Shown: one piece after another, positions 10,913-58,404 of the stretch
Layout: every line of letters begins with the position of its first letter
Position numbering within the stretch: position 1 is the first letter of the stretch
Assembly (NCBI GenBank): GCA_019802505.1
Contig: JAFMOC010000589.1
Location: forward strand, 322,501-386,500
From: Corydoras sp. C115
Taxonomy: Eukaryota > Chordata > Actinopteri > Siluriformes > Callichthyidae
Direction of reading: 5' to 3'
DNA: 64,000 bases
Notes under the pieces: generated by a model
Seen by the model: the letters and a program-made list of their open reading frames with translations, nothing else
What the model was told of the DNA's origin: nothing
The model's database searches: none
Translations under genes and position numbers: made by a program

Positions 10913-12152
10913 GGCATAAAACTGGATATAATACAGTTTGCAGTTGTTGTTTCTGTCAATATTTGTGAAGTTGAGTTTTATTCGACAAAAACAGGAGACA
11001 GAATTCAGTGAATTATTTCAAAGCTACACAGCATGCAGTTTACAGCATACACAACTACAGCATATTTCTAAATATTAACATACCCATATTAAATACCCTG
11101 AAGCTGTGGGAATTCCTGATGTTGCTTTTACTCTAAACATGTTAGCAATTACAAATATACTGGAACAATGATGAACAGAGTTATAAGAAATGGGAAAAGG
11201 GGCCTGCTGCTGTTTTACATGCATTGAAGGAGTCGTAGAAACAAAATCATCAGTGTTGGCTTACAGAGCTCTGCTTTGCCCAGCTGGCCGTATGTGAACA
11301 GGGTATGTGTTAATTTAACAACAGGGGATTTGCTGTGCTTATTGGAAAAAGATGCTGAATGCAGACCTGTGGATTGGTTGTTCTGACATTCACAGCATGA
11401 ATGTCGTCTATAAGAAATCCCGATTCACTGCGAAATGCAGTTTTATAGATATTTCTATAGATCTGGTTAGAAACATGTAGTTGTTTACGACTGGCACCAG
11501 TTGTGGTGCTTTGAGGGAACATGGCACCCACAGATGCAGCCCAGAAAAACAAGGAGCACCCAGCTCTCTGCTGCCTCTCCTATAGAGAGTGAGTACAGTG
11601 AATCCCCGCGTGCAGAGGGTCTGCATGGCTTTCTTGTTCCCACTGAAGAGCATCATTGTGTTGCAGTCATGTCCAACGCCTAAATCCCCCCATTGATGCA
11701 TATAGACCCGTCGTCCGTTACAATAGATACGTTGTTAGCAGCCAAGCTGACTTATGAACCCAGGATGCAACATGGAAGAACCGAACAAACTGACCACTGT
11801 ACAAACCAGTGCAGGCTACCAGCGGTTATTCCCATCTGAGGTCAAAAATGCTGCCACAACAAGTTGATTAGACTTAGACATAATTGGGTTGGATTCTGTT
11901 TTTATAAAATTACGTCTGATGGTATGCTTTGAGGAGGCATCTTCGAAATACTCTGGGAAAGAGGTTTGCGTTATACCCATGAATGAATCTCGTTTTATTG
12001 CTTTATTTTTGCTCTGTCCCTCATTTCTCTCTTTTATTATGCCCTTCGGACAACACTCTCACAGCTTGGGCTCTAATAAAAGCTCCTCCGTCTTGTTAAT
12101 GAAGTCAGGACTCTGTTGTTGGGTGGTTTATTCAGGGAACTAGATTTGAACA
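10913..12152. other. longest repeat-poor stretch of the left half
   Basis: Apart from the weak candidate exon at 11521-11588, nothing is recognised. Ends with an L2-type SINE tail fragment at about 12153-12215 (minus). Confidence 0.45.
11521..11588 (+). CDS. possible first coding exon, unrecognised
   Basis: ATG in a good context (aacATGG) opens MAPTDAAQKNKEHPALCC then LSYR, ending at a near-perfect donor (AGAGA/GTGAGTAC). No homologue recognised and no partner exon found; chance occurrence is quite possible. Confidence 0.18.
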
Positions 12153-12289
12153 TTTACATTAAGACATTTGGCAGATGTTTTTATCCAAAGTGAATTAAAA
12201 GTACGAGAACAACGTGAGTCAGTTTAAGAATTAAAGTTGAAAACAGCGAAACTGCAGTATCTTTATCTGGTTTCTTACCTCATCTCATT

Positions 12290-12640
12290 ATTCATTCATT
12301 CATTATCTCCCGCTTTGTCCTTTATTAGGGTCGCGGTGGGGTTCCCCATGCCCATCCAGGGGAGAACGTTTTGGGCGCTGGGCAGATAGACCCAGGACAG
12401 GGCGCCAATCCATCGCTTGGCACACACTCACTCACACAGACACACTTTATATGGGGGCAATTTTGAGAATTCAATTGACTTGATCCCTGTTTTTGGACTG
12501 TGGGAGGAAACCGGAGAACCCGGAGGAAACCCACGTGGACACGGGGAGAACATGGAAACTCCACCCAGATGGGGATTCGAACCGGGAATCCCTAGCGCTG
12601 AGAGGAGAACATGCTAACCACTAAGCCACCGTGCCGCCCA
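12290..12640 (-). repeat. V-SINE, full length
   Basis: Complete; followed by a decayed partial copy at 12642-12772 on the same strand. Confidence 0.92.
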
Positions 12641-12641
12641 C

Positions 12642-12772
12642 CCTCATTATCTTTCACTTAATTCTTTATTAAGGACATTGGTCGTGGGGGCAGCTGGGCA
12701 GATATACCCAGGACAAAGTGGCCATCTATTGCTGGGCACACACTTACTCACCTACAGACACTATATAGGTGT
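12642..12772 (-). repeat. decayed V-SINE 3' part
   Basis: Tail and 3' family-specific part only, with many substitutions. Confidence 0.7.
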
Positions 12773-13062
12773 GAAATGCAAAACCAGCAGATTAAAGAAC
12801 TATTTTTTCCCCCCACGGCCATTAGAACCATTAGACTCATGAACAGCTGAGCTGATGACCACCTCACAGAACTCACAAAGCAATTTTTGCACTAACTCTA
12901 CTCCGGACTACTGCAATATAATGCAACTTTGCACAATGTAAAAAAAATTTTTTCTTCTGTTTTTTATATTTATATTTAAATTTTTATATTTACTTTTCTT
13001 ACTCATCCAGGGTGGATGGAAAAGTAAGAATTTCATTGCACAGGGAAACATGTTAGGCAAAT

Positions 13063-13414
13063 ATACGGTGGCTTAGTTGTAAGCATGTTCTCCTCTCAGC
13101 GCTAGGGATTCCCGGTTCGAATCCCCATCTGGGTGGAGTTTCCATGTTCTCCCCCTGTCTGCGTGGGTTTCCTCCAGGTTCTCCGGTTTCCTCCCACAGT
13201 CCAAAAACATGGATCAAGTCAATTGAGTTCTCCAACTTGCCCCATATAGAGTGTGTCTGTGTGAGTGAGTGTGTGCCCAGTGATAGATTGGCGCCCTGTC
13301 CTGGGTGTATCTGCCCAGCGCCCGAAACGTTCTCCCCTGGATAGGCATGGGGAACCCCCCCACGACCCTAATAGACGATAAAGCAGAAGATAATGAATGA
13401 ATGAATGAATGAAA
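13063..13414 (+). repeat. V-SINE with TSD
   Basis: AGGGAAACATGTT occurs just upstream (about 13041) and just downstream (13415). Confidence 0.9.
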
Positions 13415-13604
13415 GGGAAACATGTTTCTTTACTGTGTATATGACAATAAAAGCTTTGAATCTAGGGGCAACTGTGGGCGGTAATCTGGTTTCTGATCTG
13501 TTTTTTTTAGGAGATTAATTTCTGTAAGCAAGTCTTTCCAGAAGGGTTGTGTCTTAAGTTTCTTGAAGATGGAGCATTACAGAGAGATATGAGATTATTT
13601 GAAC

Positions 13605-13830
13605 TTGACATTACATTATATTAGATCATTTAGCATATTAGATCAGATGCCTTCATCCAAAACCACTTACAAGTATCCCACCTTCATGGTTGAGGTCAGA
13701 ACACAGGGTTGATACAGCCCCCCTGGAGCAATGAGGGTGAAGGGTTTTGCTTAAGGATCCACATTGGTGGTGTTTGAACCCCCAACCTTCAGATAGACCA
13801 GGCCCTAACCACTGAGCGACCACATTTAAA
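13605..13830 (-). repeat. tRNA SINE with L2-type tail
   Basis: Tail (CATCCAAAACCACTTACAAG) through decayed head (AACCACTGAGCGACC). Followed by unassigned sequence to 14239. Confidence 0.75.
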
Positions 13831-14239
13831 TATGGTGAAGTTATGGAGGGAGAATTTGCATCATGGTGAGGTTGGAGCATCAGAATGCAGAGTCGTAGAG
13901 CACAGTGAGTGATGCAGGGTGTATCTTTGGAAATCAGAGTGAAATTAAAAGAGAAATCAGATCCAGAGAATGTCCTGTAGGTCGGATCAGTGCCCTGTAC
14001 AGATATGTGGGCAGAGGCTGGAAGCCAGTGGTGTGAGATGAGGAGGGGGGTAAATTGGGCTTGATGGCTCGGTTGAACCGGAATCATGCAAGTAAAGCAT
14101 TACAGAGTGGCTGCCCAGTCAGAACACGTTTGATCCTGTGTCTATAGAATGCCTTCAGACTGTATTTATAATAAATTATTTAATTATATCAATGTGGAAA
14201 TAAGGATATTGTAATATTATTATATATTATATTTATATG

Positions 14240-14634
14240 TGCGGCACGGTGGCTTAGTGGTTAGCAATGTTCTCCTCTGAGCACTATTGATTCCCGGTTC
14301 GAATCCCCATCTGGGTGGAGTTTCCATGTTCTCCCCGTGTCCGCGTGGGTTTCCTCCGGGTTCTCCGGTTTCCTCCCACAGTCCAAAAACATGGATCAAG
14401 TCAATTGAGTTCTCCAAATTGCCCCATATAGAGTGTGTCTGTGTGAGTGAGTGTGTGTCCAGCGATAGATTGGTGCCCTGTCCCGGGTGTATCTGCCCAG
14501 CGCTGGAAACGTTCTCCCCTGGATGGGCATGGAGAACTCCCCATTCTATATATACACCCGAAACGTTCTCCCCTGGATGGGCATGGGGAACCCCACCGCG
14601 AACCTAGTTGATGAAGCGATTCATAAACGGAAGA
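14240..14634 (+). repeat. V-SINE with internal duplication
   Basis: The CGTTCTCCCCTGGATGGGCA block occurs twice (about 14510 and 14563). A TA run follows at 14637-14662. Confidence 0.88.
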
Positions 14635-14662
14635 TGATATATATATATATATATATATATAT

Positions 14663-15148
14663 TAAAGTCTTCTAAAACAAATAACTCAATATATATATAT
14701 TAACTGCAATGGCGACAAAAAACGCGACGTTTGTTTTTGCCATCTCCATATAGTATTTGTACAATGCTGCGCCCTCTAGTGGCAAACGGTTGTTGTAGCT
14801 TGTTTTTGAGGCAGGGCATGTTTCATTAGAAATTCACACAACGTGCCTTCAATCACAATGAATGGGAAAACTAATTAACACGACCTTATTGTTGGTGTTT
14901 AAGGTTATTTTACATTAACATTATTATTATTTGGCAGACACTTTTATGTAAAGTTATTTAGAACTAATAAAAACAATATAAATTACATTATTTTGTTGGC
15001 GCCTTCATCTGTGGCAACTTGCAACTATCTTGGGGTCAGCAAAGATACAGCACCCCTGATTAAGAGCCTTTAAAGGCCAAAATTAAGTTAAAAACTAATC
15101 ATCTTGTTGAAAATCTAAATTTCACATTGATTTTATAATTATTTCATT
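14663..15148. other. no gene seen
   Basis: Unique AT-rich sequence with a decayed L2-type SINE tail at about 14930-14955. Confidence 0.45.
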
Positions 15149-15161
15149 ATGTTAGAGCAAG

Positions 15162-15502
15162 GGTGGCACGGTGGCTTAGTGGTTGGCATGTTCTCCACTC
15201 AGCACTAGGGATTCCCGGTTCGAATCCCAATCTGGGTGGAGTTTCCATGTTCTCCCCGTGTCCGTGTGGGTTTCCTCCGGGTTCTTTGGTTTCCTCCCAC
15301 AGTCCAAAAACATGGATCAAGGTCAATTGAATTCTCCAAATTGCCCCATATAGAGTGTCTGTGTGAGTCTGTGTTTGCCCAGCGATGGATTGGCACCCTG
15401 TCCTGGGTATATCTGCCCAGCGCCGGAAACGTTCTCCCCTGGATGGGCATGGGGAACCCCCCCACGACCCTAATAGTGGATAAAGCAGAAGATAACGGAT
15501 GA
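15162..15502 (+). repeat. V-SINE with perfect 13-bp TSD
   Basis: ATGTTAGAGCAAG at 15149-15161 and 15503-15515. Confidence 0.93.
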
Positions 15503-15515
15503 ATGTTAGAGCAAG

Positions 15516-15838
15516 AGCGGCACGGTGGCTTAGTGGTTAACATGTTCTCCTCTCAGCACTAGGGATTCCCGGTTCGAATCCCAATCTGGGTGGAGTTTCC
15601 ATGTTCTCCCCGTGTCCGTGTGGGTTTCCTCCAGGTTCTCTGGTTTCCTCCCACAGTCCAAAAACATGGATCAAGTCAATTGAATTCTCCAAATTGCCCC
15701 ATATAGAGTGTGTCTGTGTGAGTGTGTGCCCAGTGATAGATTGGTGCCCTGTCCTGGGTGTATCTGCCCAGCGCCCGAAACGTTCTCCCCTGGATGGGCA
15801 TGGGGAACCCCACCGCAACCCTAATAGAGGATAAAGCT
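15516..15838 (+). repeat. V-SINE inserted directly after the previous TSD
   Basis: Starts at the last base of the neighbour's target duplication; truncated in the tail. Confidence 0.9.
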
Positions 15839-15976
15839 ATGCAGATAAATTTACATCCTACATTTAATTCACGACTTGAAAATGAAGTTTCTCAAGCGTT
15901 TCTGCTGTATTGTAAAATATTTAAAATGTAATATATGACTTTGGGATGAACTGATGTAACACTGATGATCCTACAG

Positions 15977-15982
15977 AATAAA
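15977..15982 (+). terminator. candidate poly(A) signal AATAAA (plus)
   Basis: A plus-strand AATAAA 30 bp from the minus-strand signal. It would fit a convergent transcript from the left, but no plus-strand exons were recognised. Confidence 0.2.
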
Positions 15983-16011
15983 GAGCCACCCATGTGCTGT
16001 TTACACCATCT

Positions 16012-16017
16012 TTTATT
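16012..16017 (-). terminator. candidate poly(A) signal AATAAA (minus)
   Basis: A minus-strand AATAAA followed within about 20-35 nt by GT-rich sequence, at the edge of the unique block 16020-16690. Best candidate for the distal wnk3 3' end. Confidence 0.4.
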
Positions 16018-16689
16018 TAGATTAGTTACAAAAACATAAATAAAATCAACAGTTGAATTAAAGATCATTTTACAAGAGCCAAATCATCTGCATTAAAGAT
16101 CCTCTAAACACCTTAGAATCACTGTTGAAAGTGCCGGCAAAAGCAAATGGCAGCCGTTTCATTTAGAGGTTCTCGTATAAACCAGGTTCTCATAATAACT
16201 GGAACGAAAAACCTCCTCAGAACTCCGAACTTTAATGCACATAGAACCGAGGACCAACACGTCCAGTCATCTAATAACTACAGGTTTCGGAACATCGATC
16301 AGTGACCCATTTTACATTTTTACAAGCCCAGGTCGCAAAGTACAAAAATAATGCTTTCTCTTAAGGTTTCTTTTGGTAACACTTCTATAGAAAAAAGCCG
16401 TTTCGTTTAGGCAGACAGGTTAGTGACTCGACAGCACGCCAACGGACCATTAATGACGTGGGCCGTCCCACTGGAAATGAAAGACGAAGACACAAAACGT
16501 TCCACGCTCGAGTGCCACGACCATGTTCACTTCACATTCACATTAACACCACGCAGTACAGTACGGAACACCTTTAGCAGGTTTTTTAAGAACCCCCCCC
16601 CCCACTTTCTCACCCTGTGATCCTACAGAACAGCAGTAGATTACCATAAGCCTTCAGTCTGGCACTTTGCCCTTGACTACAACCCTTGG

Positions 16690-17038
16690 TCATTCATTCA
16701 TTCATTCATTCATTATCTCCGGCTTTATCCTCTATTAGGGTTGTGGGGGGGTTCCCTATGTCTATCCAGGGGAGAACGTTTCGGGCGCTGGGGAGATACA
16801 CTCAGAACAGGACGCCAATCTATCACTGGGCACACACTCACTCACAGACACACTCTATATGGGGCAATTTGGAGAACTCAATTGACTTGATCCATGTTTT
16901 TGGACTGTGGGAGGAAACCGGAGAACCCGGAGGAAACCCACACGGACACGGGGAGACTCCACCCAGATTGGGATTTGAGCCGGGAATCCCTAGCGCTGAG
17001 AGGAGAACATGCTAACCACTAAGCCACCGTGCCGGCCC
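16690..17038 (-). repeat. V-SINE, full length, in probable wnk3 3' UTR
   Basis: Inverted relative to the next copy 58 bp away, so a transcript spanning both could fold into a long hairpin. Confidence 0.92.
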
Positions 17039-17096
17039 AAAAGGGATTATTTCATATTTATTTTATGATGTATTATTTGAAAGCTGTTTGAAGGGA

Positions 17097-17448
17097 GGCG
17101 GCACGGTGGCTTAGTGGTTAGCATGTTCTCCTCTCAGCGCTATGGATTCCCGGTTCTAATCCCCATCTGGGTGGAGTTTCCATGTTCTCCCCGTGTCTGC
17201 GTGGGTTTCCTCCGGGTTCTCCGGTTTCCTCCCACAGTCCAAAAACATGGATCAAGTCAATTGAGTTCTCCAAATTGCCCCATATAGAGTGTGTCTGTGT
17301 GAGTGAGTGTGTGCCCAGCGATGGATTGGCGCCCTGTCCTGGGTGTATCTGCCCAGCGCCCGAAACGTTCTCCCCTGGATGGACATGGGGAACCCCACCG
17401 CGACCCTAATAGAGGATAAAGCGGGAGATAATGAATGAATGAATGAAT
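17097..17448 (+). repeat. V-SINE, full length
   Basis: Flanks resemble an imperfect TSD (GTTTGAAGGGA and GTTTGCAAGGG). Confidence 0.92.
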
Positions 17449-17825
17449 GTTTGCAAGGGTTAAAAAATACACAGTGCTCAGATTTGGTTGTGCGTGTAGG
17501 CTTAAGATAGCTGTAAGTAATAAGATTAGGTTTGTTTTAGCTAAAGGCTTTAGTTTTAAACATACCTGCTATGAACGTGTATCGAAAAGAAAATAAGAGA
17601 TTAATCAGATCCATGACAACACACTTACCGGTCACTTAATCAGATTCACCTCCTTGTTTTTATAATTATTATTCATGCAGATGTAGTTTTAACGTTACAG
17701 ACTGTAGTCCATTTGTTTTTCTATATTCATATTTTGTCAGGCTCACTCCCAATAAATTAAGGACTAAGAGGTCACGACAGAACAGAAATAATTAAGTGCA
17801 CTGCAGTGACACACAGTGGTGATGT

Positions 17826-18124
17826 CCATGCATCCATTACCTTCCGCTTTATCCTCTACTAGGGTCACGGGGGGGTTCCCCATGCCCATCCAGGGGAGAA
17901 CGTTTTGGGCGCTGGGCAGATACACCCAGGACAGTGTGCCAATCTATCACTGGGCACACACTCACTCACACAGACACACTCTATATGGGGCAATTTGGAG
18001 AACTCAATTGACTTGATCCATGTTTTTGGACTGTGGGAGGAAACCGGAGAACCCGGAGGAAACCCACGCGGGCACGGGGAGAACATGGAAACTCCTCCCA
18101 AATTGGGATTCGAACCGGGAATCC
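17826..18124 (-). repeat. V-SINE lacking head
   Basis: Breaks at GGGAATCC and passes straight into another copy. Confidence 0.88.
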
Positions 18125-18718
18125 ATCCATCCATTATCTTCCGCTTTATCCTCTACTAGGATAACGGGGGGGTTCCCCATGCCCATCCAGGGGAGAACGT
18201 TTCGGGCGCTGGGCAGATACACCCAGGACAGGGCGCCAATCTATCACTGGTCACACACTCACTCACACAAACACACTCTATATGGGGCAATTTGGAGAAC
18301 TCAATTGACATTGATCCATGCTTTTGGACTGTGGGAGGAACCCGGAGGAAACCCACGCGGACACAGGGAAAACATGGAAACTCCACCCAGATGGGGATTC
18401 CACCACAGACACACTCAATATGGGGCGATTTGGAGAATTCAATTGACCTTGAGCCATGTTTTTGGACTGTGGGAGGAACCCGGAGGACCGGGAGGAAACC
18501 CACGCGGACACAGGGAGAACATGGAAACTCCACCCAGATGGGGATTCCACCACAGACACACTCAATATGGGGCGATTTGGAGAATTCAATTGACCTTGAG
18601 CCATGTTTTTGGACTTTGGGAGGAAACCAGAACACAGGGAGAACATAGGTTGGGGATTCAAACCTGGAATTCCCAGCACTGAGAGGAGAACATGCTAACT
18701 ACTACCCCACCATGCGCC
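18125..18718 (-). repeat. V-SINE with core amplified in tandem
   Basis: One 3' part followed by three tandem copies of a core segment of about 125-140 bp (junctions near 18405 and 18545, GATTCCACCACAGACACACT), then a single decayed head. Confidence 0.85.
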
Positions 18719-19414
18719 CTGGTTACTAAGTATAAAGAGAAACATGGACTACAGACTGTAATTAAAGAATTATAAATGAATTAATATAATAAGTGGAGCT
18801 GATATAGGGAACAATCAGAGTAAAAACAATGAGGTACCTAATTAAGTGGCCGCTAAGCATCCAGATGAGTCAGACAGCTTGGAAATCCAACAATCTACTG
18901 CAAAACACTCGAGTCCAATCCATTTTGCCAGCTGTTCTGTATTTTTGTGGTGTTAAAATGTCTCATATCAACCGGTTAGGAACTCAAACATGAGGAACAT
19001 GCCCATTTCATGCATTTCACCATTTAGGTCGCCTTTTTTGGTTTAATATTATGGTTCCAAGGTCTTCATGCTCAGTTATGGAACATGCGTTTGCTGTCAC
19101 GTTTGTACTTAAGCCTTGCTGCGTCGTTAAAAAAGTGTGCTTTATTTATTCTCTTGAAATGGCATCTTCCTCTTTAACATGTTTTATTCTTTAAAAATAT
19201 TTCCATTAGTCTGTACAGACACGGAACACGACAGAATGAATTCCCACATTGGCTACTAATTGCACTTTTAAAAAATAAAAAAAAGGTCTTTTCACAGATT
19301 AGTCAATTTAAAAAAGTTAATTGTTCACATCTTAATATAGGGAGAGTCAGGTAGTACAGAAAAACCTCATCAATACAGAAACAGAATAACGAAATATTGG
19401 GAATAGGGGTAAAG

Positions 19415-19457
<43 letters not shown>

Positions 19458-19632
19458 GTGTGCACACCCTGTGTCTATACACGCTCACCAGCAGAACCCA
19501 CTACTTAATGCGGTCATTATATTTGGCTTGCACTGAATCACTTTTCCGCACCCTCTCATTTCTTTTACACTGCCATCCTGAAGGGGGCGCTATGAAAACA
19601 ATACGTACATGAAGAAATAAGAGGAAAGGGGA
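18719..19632. repeat. unique 3' UTR sequence with A38 run
   Basis: The A run at 19418-19455 is the only repeat; on the wnk3 strand it is poly-U. Confidence 0.5.
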
Positions 19633-55338
<35,706 letters not shown>

Positions 55339-55505
55339 CTGGACACAACCGAATGCACTAATAATTATACATTTAAAAGTAGTATTCACTAAAATGGGAA
55401 AGGAAATGAACCGTATAACTATGTTCTTAATTATACTGGTGAGTATATATGTCAATAGCGTGCACAGATTATTTTATTATATTATTATTTTATTATATGA
55501 AATTA

Positions 55506-55845
55506 GCACGTGTTTCCTCTCAGCACTAGGGATTCCCGGTTCGAATCCCCATCTGGGTGGAGTTTCCATGTTCTCCCCGTGTCCACGTGGGTCTCCTCCG
55601 GGTTCTCCGGTTTCCTCCCACAGTCCAAAAACATGGATCAAGTCAATTGAGTTCTCCAAATTGCCCCATATAGAGTGTGTGTGAGTGAGTGTGTGCACAG
55701 CGATGGATTGGCGCCCTGTCCTGGGTGTATCTGCCCAGCGCCCGAGACGTTCTCCCCTGGATGGGCATGGGGAACCCCCCCCTGACCCTAATAGAGGATA
55801 AAAGCGGGAGATATTGAATGAATGAATGAATGAATGAATATTAGA
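55506..55845 (+). repeat. V-SINE, first of tandem three
   Basis: Starts at GCACGTGTTTCCTCTCAGC; ATGA tail of five units then ATATTAGAGCACG. Confidence 0.9.
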
Positions 55846-55847
55846 GC

Positions 55848-56184
55848 ACGTTCTCCTCTCAGCGCTAGGAATTCCCGGTTCGAATCCCCATCTGGGTGGA
55901 GTTTCCATGTTCTCCCCGTGTCTGCGTGGGTCTCCTCCGGGTTCTCCGGTTTCCTCCCACAGTCCAAAAACATGGATCAAGTCAATTGAGTTCTCCAAAT
56001 TGCCCCATATAGAGTGTGTGTGAGTGAGTGTGTGCCAAGCGATGGATTGGCGCCCTGTCCTGGGTGTATCTGCCCAGCGCCCGAAACGTTCTCCCCTGGA
56101 TGGGCATGGGGAACCCCACCGCGACCCTAATAGAGGATAAAAGCGGGAGATATTGAATGAATGAATGAATGAATGAATGAATAT
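55848..56184 (+). repeat. V-SINE, second of tandem three
   Basis: Starts at GAGCACGTTCTCC, again lacking the A box. Confidence 0.9.
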
Positions 56185-56186
56185 TA

Positions 56187-56447
56187 GAGCACGTTCTCCT
56201 CTCAGCGCTAGGAATTCCCGGTTCAAATCCCCATCTGGGTGGAGTTTCCATGTTCTCCCCGTGTCTGCGTGGGTCTCCTCCGGGTTCTCCGGTTTCCTCC
56301 CACAGTCCAAAAACATGGATCAAGTCAACTGAATTTTCAAAATTGCCCCATATAGAGTGTGTCTGTGTGAGTGAGTGTGTGCCCAGCGATGGATTGGCGC
56401 CCTGTCCTGGGTGTATCTGCCCAGCACAGATAATGAATGAATGAATT
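56187..56447 (+). repeat. V-SINE, third of tandem three
   Basis: Same start; 3' part deleted from GCCCAGCAC to the tail. Confidence 0.9.
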
Positions 56448-57103
56448 ATTTCCCATATATTGCTACATTTGTAACCGAAAAAGAAAAATGACTGCCATGT
56501 CCCCGTCTCACACCTCATTACACGGATACGTTATATGATAAATAAATTTGAGATAATGGTTTCTGTTTTTCTTGCAGGCCTTCCATCCATCAATGACATA
56601 CAGGCCTAATGGTTATTGTTGTTGGTGGAGGTGGCGGTGTTGGTGGAGGGGGTGGTTGGGGTGGGGTGTTACTCATTTTGCAGGGAGACTGTGATGACCT
56701 CATGACAGATGATGCAAAATATTCAACTTGATTCACAAACCTTGAAAAGTGGTGCGAAATTGTCCTTTTCAGTCATTTCTATTCTACATCTGTCCACCAG
56801 AGGGCGTGAGCTAAGCGCAGTAGTTCTGTATAAATTGCCTAATCATGACTCAATTTTGCTTTAACTTGCTAAAGGGCTGTTAATCCACTGCACTGCAGAT
56901 GTTAATGCTGTAACTATAAAATCCCCAGGAGCTTTTCCATTTTTAGGATGGCAGCGCTTCTTTTTGCACTTAACTTGATCTACATTTGAGGTTTAGGAAG
57001 ACGGCAGGTAGAATTTTCTATCGATTTTATAAGTATTACATACTGCAGGATATCAGGAGCATCTCTATTCTGCCCCTTTAGCACATTTTATATACATATA
57101 TAT
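56448..57103. other. unique sequence, presumed wnk3 intron 1
   Basis: Contains a G/T-rich simple stretch (56610-56670). No exon. Confidence 0.4.
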
Positions 57104-57375
57104 TCATTCATTCATTCATTCATTATCTTCCACTTTATCCTCTATTAGGGTTGCGGTGGGGTTCCCCATGCCCATCCAGGGGAGAACGTCTCGGGCGCTG
57201 GGCAGATACACCCAGGATAGGACGCCAATCTATCGCTGGACACACTCACACAAACACACGCTATATGGGGCAATTTGGAGAATTCAATTGACTTGATCCA
57301 TGTTTTTGGACTGTGGGAGGAAATCGGAGAACCCGGAGGAAACCCACGCAGACACGGGGAGAACATGGAAACTCA
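57104..57375 (-). repeat. V-SINE lacking head
   Basis: Stops at GGAAACTC. Confidence 0.88.
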
Positions 57376-57442
57376 GTTGTTACTGCAATCGGAACCATAA
57401 CAACGGCGCACGTTGAAAACAAGCGACACCGACTACACCAAT

Positions 57443-57799
57443 GTCCATTATCTTCCGCTTTATCCTCTATTAGGGTCTCGGGAGGGTTCCCCATGCCCAT
57501 GCAGGGGAGAACGTCTCGGGCGCTGGGCAGATACACCCAGGACAGGACGCCAATCTATCGCTGGACACACACTCACTCACACAGACACTCTATATGTGTC
57601 TGTGTGAGTTGTCTGTGCTATATGGGGCAATTTGGAGAATTCAATTGACTTGATCCATGTTTTTGGACTGTGGGAGGAAACCGGAGAACCCGGAGGAAAC
57701 CCACGCGGACACGGGGAGAACATGGAAACTCCACCCAGATGGGGATTCGAACCGGGAATCCCTAGTGCTGAGAGGAGAACATGCTAACCACTAAGCCGT
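57443..57799 (-). repeat. V-SINE with small internal duplication
   Basis: CTATATG...CTATATGGGG: about 35 bp inserted at 57590-57620, partly inverted. Confidence 0.88.
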
Positions 57800-57800
57800 G

Positions 57801-57802
<2 letters not shown>

Positions 57803-57834
<32 letters not shown>
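57803..57834. repeat. (TA)n microsatellite
   Basis: Short TA run adjoining the SINE head. Confidence 0.9.
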
Positions 57835-57837
<3 letters not shown>

Positions 57838-57849
57838 ATACACACACAA

Positions 57850-58130
57850 TTACACAGAACTGCTGTTCTGACCTGATTTGCATAATTTGTGTTGGTGGGC
57901 GCACCCTTAACATCCGCATTCCCAATTGGTTGACATTCAAACAGCCCGCCTCTCCCCCGATAACAGACAACACAGCCGTCCAATGTCTGATTATAAAACA
58001 CGCGTTTCAAAACTGCAGTCTGACTTTCAATAACAAAGCGAGACAAAGTCTCAAATTGCGGGACGTCTGAAAAGTAACGAAATTGCGGGACTTTCCCTCA
58101 CAAAGCGGTACATCTGGTCACCCTACACAC
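57850..58130. mobile_element. possible DNA-transposon terminus
   Basis: The TTGCGGGAC direct repeats (58055, 58083) and the terminal ACATCTGGTCACCCT resemble ends of a common vertebrate hAT-like element; the other end is not seen. Confidence 0.35.
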
Positions 58131-58404
58131 GTTTAAAACTCACAGCACTGATCCACTCATACCAGCACAACACAAAATAAACAGCACCACCACACATCCA
58201 TGCATAACACTGCAGTGATGAGAATCATCCACCACCTAAATATGAAGAATAAAAAGGGGCAGAGGGATGAGAACCAACGTAATATGTATGTATGAATGAA
58301 TGACTACAATTTAAAATAGAAGAACTACAGAGAGCATCTATAAAGTCCATATAGTTGTTCATACAAATATGGAAGCTAGAAAAATCAAACAGCTCCCCAA
58401 ACAT

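Larger units (their letters stand above)
16012..19632 (-). other. wnk3: probable wnk3 3' UTR
   Basis: Sequence downstream of the stop with no further recognisable exon. It includes unique AT-rich DNA at 18717-19632 and 16020-16690, SINE copies in opposite orientations, and a 38-base A run at 19418-19455. The distal end is set by the AATAAA at 16017-16012. Nearer AATAAA-like sites around 19140-19150 could give a much shorter 3' UTR; transcript data are needed to choose. Confidence 0.45.

Noticed and set aside
13653..14087. 144-codon minus frame (PLLISHHWLPASAHIS...) as a LINE reverse-transcriptase remnant
   Set aside because: The resemblance is limited to a few residues and part of the frame lies in a tRNA SINE; no RT motifs seen.
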